Source: Nitrospirales bacterium (GTDB lineage: Bacteria > Nitrospirota > Nitrospiria > Nitrospirales > UBA8639). Taken from it: 33,656 bases of DNA. Shown in pieces: positions 8,678 through 16,757 of this stretch. Under the pieces are notes generated by a model. That model was not told the DNA's origin and searched no databases. It was given only the letters and a program-made list of their open reading frames with translations. Numbering within the stretch: position 1 is the first letter of the stretch; every line of letters begins with the position of its first letter. A program made the position numbers and the translations under genes. The stretch lies in NCBI GenBank assembly GCA_029261275.1, contig JAJDBR010000115.1:1-33656 (forward strand), in the 5' to 3' direction.

Positions 8678-9676
8678 CTAGACTACGCCAGATGCTCGCA
8701 ATTTATACACTTCAACACATCGGTCACAGGCACCATATTCCACATCCCACCCTGGATGGTTTTCACGGATAAAATCGAGAACAAACCCTTCTAATGACTC
8801 TTCCATATCTTCTACCCAGGTATAGGTCGGAAATCGACAAAGGGGGCAAGGAAACCCAGGAAGCAACATGGGCTTGGTCGGTACATCAGGCACTTCACTT
8901 TCTTCAATCTCCACGGCCCGCTCAATCACTCGAGTCGTATCCGAGGCCATTTCAATGAGTTCAGCATGGCTAAGATAATCCGCCTGCCAAATGCCTTCAA
9001 ACACCGATTCCACTTGCCCAGGCGGAATTTTCCGATACCAAGACCGAAATTCTCGAAATCGATATTCCCTGGAGAACATCGGTTCTTTTCCAGACCGAGC
9101 AATACGACTATCGACATGCAAACTCCACAACACACGATAGCGATTCAAGATCAAATGCTCTTCGCCAGGATTTAATCCCACTTTCGTATCGGGGTCATAA
9201 CCAAAAAGCTCATCAAGCATATCCGAAATATGCGTCAACTCATGGCGCAAATACCGAGGGATGGCTGGATCGTAAAATCGACGCGGGACTAACTTAATCC
9301 CCACGCCTCTTTTGCCAGCTTCTTCAAATTCCCGAGCCAATTTTTCTTCTACTACCCCCCATTTTCGAAGGACATCAACCCCCTCCTGATCTTCTTTCAA
9401 CACACCACGTACAAGCACAATCCCGGTTTTGTCTCGAAGAGCTGGAAAATCATCAAATCCGTCACGGAGAATATCGGCAAAACCCCATTTAGCAAATAAA
9501 TGTTGATAGAGACGTTTAAACTCGGGGTCGCGATCATCTAGGGCATACTTCTCATAAATCGGGTCAGCCAATTCATGAAACTCATTATAATACGTTGGGT
9601 CCCCCTCACGTTCAGTTTTCTCGGCAAACGAGTCAATCACTTCCTGAAGAAGGGCGGGCTGAAAGCGGATTTCCAT
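8678..9676 (-). CDS. Unrecognised protein with HELTH metal motif and C-terminal Cys4 pair
   Basis: This is a 332-residue soluble protein. The ATG at 9676 is chosen because GGAGG lies 7 nt upstream; a TTG two codons earlier is the alternative. It contains R-HELTH-ISD at residues 145-149, an HExxH zinc-protease-type motif, and near the C-terminus two CxxC pairs (C277-C280 in CPLCRFPTY and C317-C320 in CDRCVEVY) that could bind zinc or an Fe-S cluster. There is no signal peptide, and arginine/glutamate-rich helices fill the middle. I do not recognise the family. It is 9 bp from the ferredoxin gene, so they are almost certainly cotranscribed; a metallopeptidase or metal-dependent maturation factor for the NXR system is possible but unproven. 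The HExxH may also be structural. Confidence 0.72.
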   Translation of the reverse strand: MEIRFQPALLQEVIDSFAEKTEREGDPTYYNEFHELADPIYEKYALDDRDPEFKRLYQHLFAKWGFADILRDGFDDFPALRDKTGIVLVRGVLKEDQEGVDVLRKWGVVEEKLAREFEEAGKRGVGIKLVPRRFYDPAIPRYLRHELTHISDMLDELFGYDPDTKVGLNPGEEHLILNRYRVLWSLHVDSRIARSGKEPMFSREYRFREFRSWYRKIPPGQVESVFEGIWQADYLSHAELIEMASDTTRVIERAVEIEESEVPDVPTKPMLLPGFPCPLCRFPTYTWVEDMEESLEGFVLDFIRENHPGWDVEYGACDRCVEVYKLRASGVV

Positions 9677-9699
9677 GAACAAGCCTCCGTGTACGTCCT

Positions 9700-9734
9700 C
9701 ATCACCTGGCCAAGATCATTCTTTCCTGGTGATG
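9700..9734. repeat. Inverted repeat in the divergent WD40 / HELTH-gene gap
   Basis: CATCACC and GGTGATG form a perfect 7-bp inverted repeat with 21 bases between the arms, just upstream of the HELTH-motif gene start. It could be an operator or a leader hairpin. No regulator site is recognised. Confidence 0.35.
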
Positions 9735-9839
9735 GTTACTTAACAATACGTGAATAACCTCAACCTGATGAGTCTTGACTCCCTTTAAAAGCGACGATTA
9801 GTATCAAGATGAATGGATTATAGAAATGGGTTTTCCTAT

Positions 9840-9868
9840 TTGGCAAGGGAGACACCTTACTCTGTAAT
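9840..9868 (+). promoter_or_regulatory. Sigma70-type promoter of the WD40 gene
   Basis: TTGGCA and TGTAAT (both 5/6 to consensus) are separated by 17 bp. The predicted start near 9875 gives a leader of about 54 nt before the WD40 ATG at 9929. A TATAAT-like hexamer also lies on the opposite strand nearby, which may serve the divergent minus-strand operon. Confidence 0.6.
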
Positions 9869-9928
9869 CTTATCTGGTTATTTACCCTGATTATATATTG
9901 ACTCATAACGTACCAAGCGAGGACTTTT

Positions 9929-11020
9929 ATGACACAGACCACAAGTTCCGATACTTTTGCCCCTCAGATGGGAGTTCCACCATCAGAAATAGAACCAGCT
10001 TCTCTCTTAGATTCCCTTCCTTATTGGAAAAATGGAATAAAGGAACTCAAGTCGTTTCGGGGTCATTCCCAAGAAATTTGGTCTGTAGCTTTTTCCCCGG
10101 ACGGGCTGACGCTGGCAAGCGGCGGCAATGACCGTTTCGTTCGTATGTGGGATATTGAAACTGGCCGGCTTCTTCGATCACTTCGTGGGCATACGGCCGT
10201 TGTACGAGAAGTGCATTTTAGTCCTGATGGGCAAATGCTGGCCACAGGCAGTGAGGATCGAACCATCCGTTTATGGAATCCTCAAACCGGAGAATCGCTC
10301 CGTTTGCTCTTTACTCGATATGATCATGCCGTCACAAGTCTTTCCTTTTCTCCTGATGGCTTAATGCTCGCCCGTTGCGGCCAAAATAAAGATATTAAAA
10401 TTTGGGAAGTCACCACGGGCACCGAACTCATGTCTCTATTAGGGAAAGACCAATGGGACCACAATTGGAGTGTCTGTGCGTCATTTTCGCCAGATGGCCT
10501 CCATCTCGTGGCTGGCAGTGATATCGGGAAAATCAAGATGTATGAAGTTCTACCCAGTGGTGAAGAAAAAATTTCTATGGAGGGCCACTGGCGAGATGAA
10601 CCCGACGATGAGGAAACAGAAAATAGAGGATTCTATGTGGATGACGCTGGGGGCTTTCAAAAACCCATGGAATATTGGATTGGCGCACTGACCTTTACCC
10701 CAGATGGTTCGACCATGATTTCGGGAAGCCGCGATTGCACGATTAAATTTTGGGATATGCCAAATCTTGAAGAACGCCGCACGTTGAAGGGGCATACCGA
10801 ATGGATCAGAAATCTCATTGTCAGTCAGGATGGGAAAGTCCTTGTCAGTGCCAGCGATGATGGCACGGTTAAAATGTGGGATATCGAGAAAGGACGCCAG
10901 TTTAGGACGATCAAATCTCACAAAGGCCCTGTGCGTGGCATCGCCTTATCCGCCGATGGAAGATACCTGGCCACAGCAGGAAACGACCGTATTATCACCC
11001 TATGGGAAGGGGGCGAGTAA
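9929..11020 (+). CDS. WD40-repeat seven-blade beta-propeller protein
   Basis: This 363-residue protein carries seven WD40 repeats from about residue 40 to the end. Each shows the 'GH---V--V-FSPDG--LA(S/T)G--D--I-(M/L)W(D/E)' pattern (for example AFSPDGLTLASGGNDRFV and HFSPDGQMLATGSEDRTI). Between blades 4 and 5 lies a roughly 30-residue acidic insert (RDEPDDEETENRG and following). There is no signal peptide, so the protein is cytoplasmic. GAGG 8 nt before the ATG and a good promoter support the start. WD40 propellers are interaction platforms. It is the only large plus-strand gene in the window and is divergent from the ferredoxin/NXR accessory genes, converging on the sigma54 activator gene. 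A scaffold role in the same system is a guess. Confidence 0.9.
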   Translation: MTQTTSSDTFAPQMGVPPSEIEPASLLDSLPYWKNGIKELKSFRGHSQEIWSVAFSPDGLTLASGGNDRFVRMWDIETGRLLRSLRGHTAVVREVHFSPDGQMLATGSEDRTIRLWNPQTGESLRLLFTRYDHAVTSLSFSPDGLMLARCGQNKDIKIWEVTTGTELMSLLGKDQWDHNWSVCASFSPDGLHLVAGSDIGKIKMYEVLPSGEEKISMEGHWRDEPDDEETENRGFYVDDAGGFQKPMEYWIGALTFTPDGSTMISGSRDCTIKFWDMPNLEERRTLKGHTEWIRNLIVSQDGKVLVSASDDGTVKMWDIEKGRQFRTIKSHKGPVRGIALSADGRYLATAGNDRIITLWEGGE

Positions 11021-11055
11021 TTTCGCGCACCGGGAAAAACTTTCCTCAGATTCGC

Positions 11056-12516
11056 TTATTTTTCTGGACCATTATCTCGATTGGAACTAGCGTCCTCTCC
11101 AGAACGGACAATGTCATAGCGCTTGCATTTTTCCCAAAGCCCCTTTCTTGATAGGCCCAACACCTGAGCAGCAGTTGTTCGACTCCACCCGGTTCGTTGA
11201 AGTATTTCGAGAATGTGGGTTCGCTCAAATTGCTCTCGCGCCAAAGCTAAGGTTTCCATCGACGCATTTTTTGAAATATTTCTTTTATTCTGGTCCCCAC
11301 AAAATCCACAATCCTTTTGTGGTTCTCCCCCGGAATAAGGGCATCGGCTTTGCCCACACAAATCCACGACCTGTATTTCTTGCGACTGTTGCGCAAGCGC
11401 GACAGCGCGCTCGATCGTATTTTCTAATTCCCGCACATTTCCAGGAAACCCATATCGAAAAAGCACCTCTCGAGCCTGACGAGACAACGTCTGGCTTTTT
11501 TGTTGATTTCGAGCAGCCATTGTTTGCAAAAAATGCTGAGCAAGAGTCAAGATGTCCTCACGCCGTTCCCGAAGCGGAGGAATCTGAACCGGTACGACAT
11601 TCAAGCGGTAATAAAGATCCTCACGGAATCGTCCCTGTTCGACTTCTCTTTTCAGATCCTTTTGTGTCGCACAAACCAGTCGCACATCTACTTCAATGGT
11701 CTCATTCCCACCTACCCGCTCGAACTGACGCTCCTGCAGCACTCGCAGTAATTTTATCTGAACAACGGGGGCAATTTCTCCAATTTCATCCAAAAATAAG
11801 GTCCCTTGATGAGCCAATTCAAATCGTCCGCAACGCTGTCGAAGGGCCCCCGTAAAGGCCCCTTTTTCATGGCCAAACAATTCAGCTTCTAACAGGGTTT
11901 CGGGAAGTGCAGCACAACTGACTTTAATGAGCGAATGCTGGTGCCTAGCGCTATTCGCATGAATGGCATTCGCAATTAATTCTTTGCCCGTCCCACTTTC
12001 TCCAACGACCAACACGGTCGAGTCCGTGTTGGAGACGAGCTTAATCTTTTCCAACACCTGATGCATACGCTCGTTCTTCCCCACGATCCCTTGAAAACTA
12101 AATTTATGCTCCAACGCCTCACGCAATACACGGTTTTCTTCACGAAGGGCAACCATTCCACAGACTCTTTCCACACTCAACAATAATTCATCCATTGAAA
12201 AGGGTTTCGTAATGTAATCGTAGGCTCCGCCTTTCATGGCATGAACGGCCGTATCGACCGAACCATGCGCGGTAATGACAATCACTTCGGTCTTGGGCCA
12301 TTGCTCTTTACATTGAGAAACAATTTGAAGCCCGTCCGCTCCAGGTAATCGCAAATCGGTAATGACCAAATTAAATTCTGATGTCTGCAACCTCTCCAAT
12401 CCTTCGGTACCTGTACTAGCTTCCTGAACCTTATAGCCTACAGCCTCAAGGGCATCCACCATGGACACCCGCATTAATGGCTCATCATCAATGATAAGAA
12501 TCGATCCCTGATTCAT
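11056..12516 (-). CDS. NtrC-family sigma54-dependent response regulator with Cys4 insert
   Basis: This 486-residue protein has the standard three domains. The receiver spans 1-120, with the acidic pair D10-D11, phospho-acceptor D54 in VITDLRLP and K104. The AAA+ sigma54-interaction domain spans about 142-375 (Walker A GESGTGKE at 172-179, GAFTGA at 219-224, Walker B FLDEIGE at 241-247, arginine finger region LPPLRERREDI-like at 311-321). The Fis-type helix-turn-helix is at about 425-470. Between AAA+ and HTH sits an unusual cysteine insert, C387-x4-C392-x10-C403-x2-C406. The ATG overlaps the stop of the histidine kinase gene (ATGA), which gives translational coupling and identifies the partner. 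It activates sigma54 promoters after phosphorylation; targets are not shown by the sequence. Confidence 0.92.
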   Translation of the reverse strand: MNQGSILIIDDEPLMRVSMVDALEAVGYKVQEASTGTEGLERLQTSEFNLVITDLRLPGADGLQIVSQCKEQWPKTEVIVITAHGSVDTAVHAMKGGAYDYITKPFSMDELLLSVERVCGMVALREENRVLREALEHKFSFQGIVGKNERMHQVLEKIKLVSNTDSTVLVVGESGTGKELIANAIHANSARHQHSLIKVSCAALPETLLEAELFGHEKGAFTGALRQRCGRFELAHQGTLFLDEIGEIAPVVQIKLLRVLQERQFERVGGNETIEVDVRLVCATQKDLKREVEQGRFREDLYYRLNVVPVQIPPLRERREDILTLAQHFLQTMAARNQQKSQTLSRQAREVLFRYGFPGNVRELENTIERAVALAQQSQEIQVVDLCGQSRCPYSGGEPQKDCGFCGDQNKRNISKNASMETLALAREQFERTHILEILQRTGWSRTTAAQVLGLSRKGLWEKCKRYDIVRSGEDASSNRDNGPEK

Positions 12517-15500
12517 GAACCCACCTTTGCCATTGAGGGTGTTCGAGATCGAACCAAGGGCAATCGAACCGCAAAACGCGTTCCTTTCCCTTCCTCACTT
12601 TCTACCAACATTTCACCTCCGTGCCGTTGCACAATACCTAAACTCACCGACAAGCCTAATCCCGTCCCCTCACCTGTTCCTTTGGTCGTAAAAAACGGAT
12701 CAAAAATATGAGGGCGCACATTTGAGGCAATTCCACAGCCATTATCCTCAACGACTATTTCACAGGCATCTTCATTCTTTCGAGTCTCAAGACTTACATA
12801 TCCACCTGGTTGAAGCGACTGCACCGCGTTCAGGACAAGATTCATAATCACCTGCTCAATCATCGCACCATCAACCAGTAAGGCAGGAAGCTTCTCGTCG
12901 TACTGTTTTTTGAGAACGGCATGGCGCTCAACAAACACATGCTCTGTTAATACCACAACACGGTCTAAAATATGATGAAGATCCGCCAGGACAAGCTCTA
13001 GCTGCCTTTGTTGAGAAAAATCCAAGAGCTGCCGCACAATACGTTGTACCCGTTGCAGGCCATCTTCCATAAAATGTAAATATTCCTGAGAACGCTCAGG
13101 GGTTAGAGTACCCTTACGGATATTGTACAAACAATTTAAAATCCCACCTAAGGGATTATTAATTTCATGAGCCACGCCTGCAGCTAATTGTCCAATCGAA
13201 GCCAGCCGTTCCGAACTTTGAACCTGTTGCTCTAATTGTTTGCGCTCAGTAATATCTCGTGCAATACCTAAGACACCCTGTTGCCCTCCAGCATCATCCT
13301 TCAGTGGAGCTACACTTATTAGCACAGACCGCAATTCTCCAGTCCCGCTCATAATTTCTACTTCATAGACTTGCTTTGCACTCATATCCAATGTTTCCTG
13401 CAAATATCGGCTTCGAAACCGCTTGGACAAAAGTGATAAATAGGGCTTACCAATCAAATCCTCTTTTCGATAGCCCCAGGCTTCGACCTTGCCATTCAGA
13501 TATGTGAACCGCAAATCCACATCCAAGGTATAAATCACGTCATTGGCATTTTCTAACAAACTTTCAATATAGACCTTGGCTTGCTCGATCTCCCGTGTGC
13601 GCTCAGCCACCTTTTCTTCCAAGGCATCGTTATATTGCTGTAACGTGGCTTCCAGGTTTTTGTGCTCGGTAATATCCCGCAACTGCACCATGATGGAGGA
13701 TCGAGGGCCCATGTCAATTCGAACAAGATCCATCTCCATTGACTTCATCATACCGTGACGATCGACGGTTTTAATTTCTGTAGTGGGAGCCGAGGGAACG
13801 CCCTGGCTCACCTGTTCCAATAAATTTTGGCTCGTCTCTTGAAATTCTGAGGAGACTACCTTCACAAAAGATTCACCTACCAATTCAGAGGGCGCATACC
13901 CCAAGATATCACGGGCTCGAGCATTACCATCAACCACTTGTCCATCAAGATCCACCACAAAGATAGAGTCCGCAGCTAAATTAAACAGGGCTTTATAACC
14001 AGCCTCCGAATCCGACAACTGTTGCGTCCGCTCAGAGACTAAGTCCTCCAGTTGATTGGTATAATGCGCAACTTCCCCTTGCAAGGCTTTTCTGTCTGTA
14101 ATATCCCTGACAAACCCTCGGGAAAACACAATGGACTGGGTATCAGGCTCCACCAAGGTCGTAGAGTGAATTTCCACTTCTATCTCTTTTTGAGATTGTG
14201 TGCAAAACACGGTTTCGATCGTTCTCGTACCGTCCAAGGCTAACCCTTGGACATAGGCTCTCACACTATCTCGATGTTCAGATGGAACAATGTCCCATAA
14301 CGACATCTCAAGCATGTGAGGCAATGTATACCCCAGCTTTTGTAATTCTGTGCTGTTCACATGCACAAACCGACCAGAAGGATCTAATTGATGAATCATT
14401 TCTGGAGCATTTTCAATCAGATCTCGATACTTTTCCTCCAATCGCCCCACTTCTTCTACTTTTTGGTTTAACTGAGAAAACGAGCGCTGGAGATTTCCCG
14501 CCATGCCATTGAACGTTTCTGCTAAACGTTCAATTTCATCACCCGTGCGAATATCAATATGTTTCCCCAAATTTCCACTCCCAAATTGTTCAACCCCTTC
14601 TGATAGAGCCTGGATCGGTTTCAGGATTCGACCAGCCACCACTATCCCCACACCCCACAAGATCACAAAAACGGCTACACCATACGACAACACTTTGATC
14701 AACAATTGATCTAACGGCGCATAGGTCTCTGAAGGGTCCTGACTGGCTAACATTTGCCAAGATTTCCCACCAAAACTTTGAGCCGCCAAGGGAACCCCTA
14801 AATGCAGTGATGCATATCCCACGATGGCATGTTGCGCACCATGAGAATCAGGATCTGCCACTAACCACCCGGCAAGATCTTGCTGAAACGCCCCCACCAT
14901 CCTGGATGAAATGGCATGTTCTTCCAAGGAAAGCGTTGGACAAAGAATGGGAATCCCATCAGTCGTCACCAACATGGCATGACCAGTTTTCCCTGCCGCA
15001 ACTTCGGAAATCGAGCGAAACAACGAATCTCGCCGTAACAGAATACTAATGGCTCCCACAATTTTCTTCCGAGCATCATCCCAAATAGGCACACCCACAT
15101 TGAGCACATGAGTCCCGAATCCCGGATCAAAGGATAAATCGCTCACAAAGGCCTGCGTCTCTCCTTGTTGCATGACAGATTGCCACCAAAGACTGTTCCC
15201 ATGGAAAAAGCCCACCTGAGGGAAAGAGCTCACTACCAAGGCCCCCTTATTATCCACCACGACAATCGCTAAATAATCTGACTTTCGTATGGCATGCCAC
15301 TGGGTGAGATAATCCGTTGCATATTTATTAACAAAGACCGGAAACTCATCCTGAGTAGATTCAGCCCGCCAACTATCTTGCCATTCCTGAATGAGTGCCT
15401 GAATTTCCTCTGCGCTTTTGTATACATAACTCTGATTCGAATTAATCACAGCGCTCCGAATAAAGGGAATGGTGGCTAATTGTTGGGCTTCATTAATACT

Positions 15501-15707
15501 CCGAATAATTTGCGTCTCGACTTTGCGCGCCACCTCAACAGCGATTCCCTTCATGGTGATCCCAGCAGCTTCGCGAAGGGCTCGCTTTTCTTCGAAATAG
15601 GTTAGGAGGAGAGAGAGAATGAGGGGCAGAAGACCAACCAGCACCATAGCCAGAATGGTCTTTCCCTTTAACTGGAGGGGAAACCCAAAGCGTTTCACTT
15701 TGGTCAC
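12513..15707 (-). CDS. Membrane sensor histidine kinase, dCache-HAMP-PAS-PAS-PAS-HisKA-HATPase
   Basis: This 1064-residue kinase has an N-terminal membrane helix (about 15-37), a long periplasmic sensor of dCache type (about 40-340, with DYLAIVVVDNKGALVVSS and GKTGHAMLVTTDGIPI), a second helix (about 345-368) and a HAMP domain (ILKPIQALSEGVEQ). Three PAS domains start near residues 425, 565 and 705, separated by coiled coil. HisKA follows with the phospho-acceptor H847 in GVAHEINNPLGG, then the HATPase_c domain with N, G1 and G2 boxes (NLVLNAVQSL, DNGCGI, GTGLGLS). It overlaps the regulator gene by 4 bp. Translation starts at a GTG that lacks its own Shine-Dalgarno (see the leader at 15704-15721). 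The ligand is unknown; a small-molecule or respiratory/redox signal is likely. Confidence 0.92.
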   Translation of the reverse strand: MTKVKRFGFPLQLKGKTILAMVLVGLLPLILSLLLTYFEEKRALREAAGITMKGIAVEVARKVETQIIRSINEAQQLATIPFIRSAVINSNQSYVYKSAEEIQALIQEWQDSWRAESTQDEFPVFVNKYATDYLTQWHAIRKSDYLAIVVVDNKGALVVSSFPQVGFFHGNSLWWQSVMQQGETQAFVSDLSFDPGFGTHVLNVGVPIWDDARKKIVGAISILLRRDSLFRSISEVAAGKTGHAMLVTTDGIPILCPTLSLEEHAISSRMVGAFQQDLAGWLVADPDSHGAQHAIVGYASLHLGVPLAAQSFGGKSWQMLASQDPSETYAPLDQLLIKVLSYGVAVFVILWGVGIVVAGRILKPIQALSEGVEQFGSGNLGKHIDIRTGDEIERLAETFNGMAGNLQRSFSQLNQKVEEVGRLEEKYRDLIENAPEMIHQLDPSGRFVHVNSTELQKLGYTLPHMLEMSLWDIVPSEHRDSVRAYVQGLALDGTRTIETVFCTQSQKEIEVEIHSTTLVEPDTQSIVFSRGFVRDITDRKALQGEVAHYTNQLEDLVSERTQQLSDSEAGYKALFNLAADSIFVVDLDGQVVDGNARARDILGYAPSELVGESFVKVVSSEFQETSQNLLEQVSQGVPSAPTTEIKTVDRHGMMKSMEMDLVRIDMGPRSSIMVQLRDITEHKNLEATLQQYNDALEEKVAERTREIEQAKVYIESLLENANDVIYTLDVDLRFTYLNGKVEAWGYRKEDLIGKPYLSLLSKRFRSRYLQETLDMSAKQVYEVEIMSGTGELRSVLISVAPLKDDAGGQQGVLGIARDITERKQLEQQVQSSERLASIGQLAAGVAHEINNPLGGILNCLYNIRKGTLTPERSQEYLHFMEDGLQRVQRIVRQLLDFSQQRQLELVLADLHHILDRVVVLTEHVFVERHAVLKKQYDEKLPALLVDGAMIEQVIMNLVLNAVQSLQPGGYVSLETRKNEDACEIVVEDNGCGIASNVRPHIFDPFFTTKGTGEGTGLGLSVSLGIVQRHGGEMLVESEEGKGTRFAVRLPLVRSRTPSMAKVGS

Positions 15708-15721
15708 ATCACAATACCCAT
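15704..15721 (-). promoter_or_regulatory. Possible five-codon leader coupled to the kinase start
   Basis: An AAGGAG Shine-Dalgarno precedes ATG-GGT-ATT-GTG-ATG-TGA, whose stop overlaps the kinase GTG (GTGA). The GTG itself has no nearby ribosome site and is the first start in its frame, so initiation by stop-restart is a reasonable reading. The 12-nt spacing to the ATG is on the long side. A TTGACA hexamer at 15776-15781 may be the -35 of the kinase promoter, although no good -10 sits at the right distance. Confidence 0.35.
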
Positions 15722-15799
15722 AAGAATGGCAAACTCCTTACATTCATTTACATTTTGATAATCCTTTCTTCGAACTGTCAAGAAACAGAACGAGAGGAT

Positions 15800-16720
15800 T
15801 TATTTTCCCCGACTTAATAATTTCCCCTCAGCACCAGGCCACAGGAGAAGGAGTGGACTCGCCACAAAGATGGACGAATAGGTCCCCACCATCACGCCCA
15901 AAAGCAGGGCCAATGAAAAGTCATGGAGAACTTCACCACCCCATAACGTCAACGGCACAAGCACTAACACCACGGTCAAGGTGGTGACCAAGGTACGACT
16001 TAAGACTTGATTGATCCCATTATTAATAATATCGGAGACGGTCTCCCGTCGGCGGCGACGGAGATTTTCTCGAATTCTGTCAAAAACAATGACCGTATCC
16101 GTCAGAGAATACCCAGCCAACGTCAATAACGCCGTCACAACCAATAGGGTAATTTCTTTATCCAACAGAAAATAAATCCCCAACACCACTAACACATCGT
16201 GAAAGGTCGCAATAGCTGCAGCTACGCCAAAACGAAACTCGAATCGGACCGCGATATAGAGAATAATTCCTACCAACGAAAGCACGATAGCAATCAAGGC
16301 ATCTTCTTGAAGTTTCTGTCCAATCGTCGGACCAATGGATGTACTGGAATCGACCACGAAACCATGATTGGGAAACTCGGCTTGAAACGCTTCAATAATC
16401 TGCTTGCTAATTTCATCTTCAATGGTCGTTTCAGTTTTCACTCGAATGAGTAGTTTTTGGTCTTGAGGGAATTCTTGCAGCTCAGCTTCGCTCAAACCAT
16501 GTTTTTGTAACGCCGTTCTCGCATCCTCAATACCTAATGCTTGATCAAATTTGAGCTGAACAGCCGTTCCTCCGGCAAAATCAATTCCCAAATTAGCCCA
16601 GCCGGCTAAAATGCCAATAACGGCCAAAATGCCTAGAAACACCAGAACACCCGATATGGCAAACGCAATGTTCCGCTTCCCCATAAAATCCACAGAGGTT
16701 TTTCCCACAATTTCCATCAT
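15800..16720 (-). CDS. secF: Protein translocase subunit SecF
   Basis: This 306-residue protein has six membrane helices and the SecF signatures: 'GIDFAGGTAVQLKF' after the first helix (the FxGGT motif of the P1 domain), a short periplasmic domain at about 50-135, and 'LTLAGYSLTDTVIVFDRIRENLR' in the RND-type helical core. SecDF uses the proton gradient to pull proteins through SecYEG on the periplasmic side. It starts with a double Met at 16720 and lies 37 bp after secD in the yajC-secD-secF order found in most bacteria. Nothing is unusual. Confidence 0.97.
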   Translation of the reverse strand: MMEIVGKTSVDFMGKRNIAFAISGVLVFLGILAVIGILAGWANLGIDFAGGTAVQLKFDQALGIEDARTALQKHGLSEAELQEFPQDQKLLIRVKTETTIEDEISKQIIEAFQAEFPNHGFVVDSSTSIGPTIGQKLQEDALIAIVLSLVGIILYIAVRFEFRFGVAAAIATFHDVLVVLGIYFLLDKEITLLVVTALLTLAGYSLTDTVIVFDRIRENLRRRRRETVSDIINNGINQVLSRTLVTTLTVVLVLVPLTLWGGEVLHDFSLALLLGVMVGTYSSIFVASPLLLLWPGAEGKLLSRGK

Positions 16721-16757
16721 GGTCGAATTATGCTCCTTTGCAACATTCCTTCACCGC

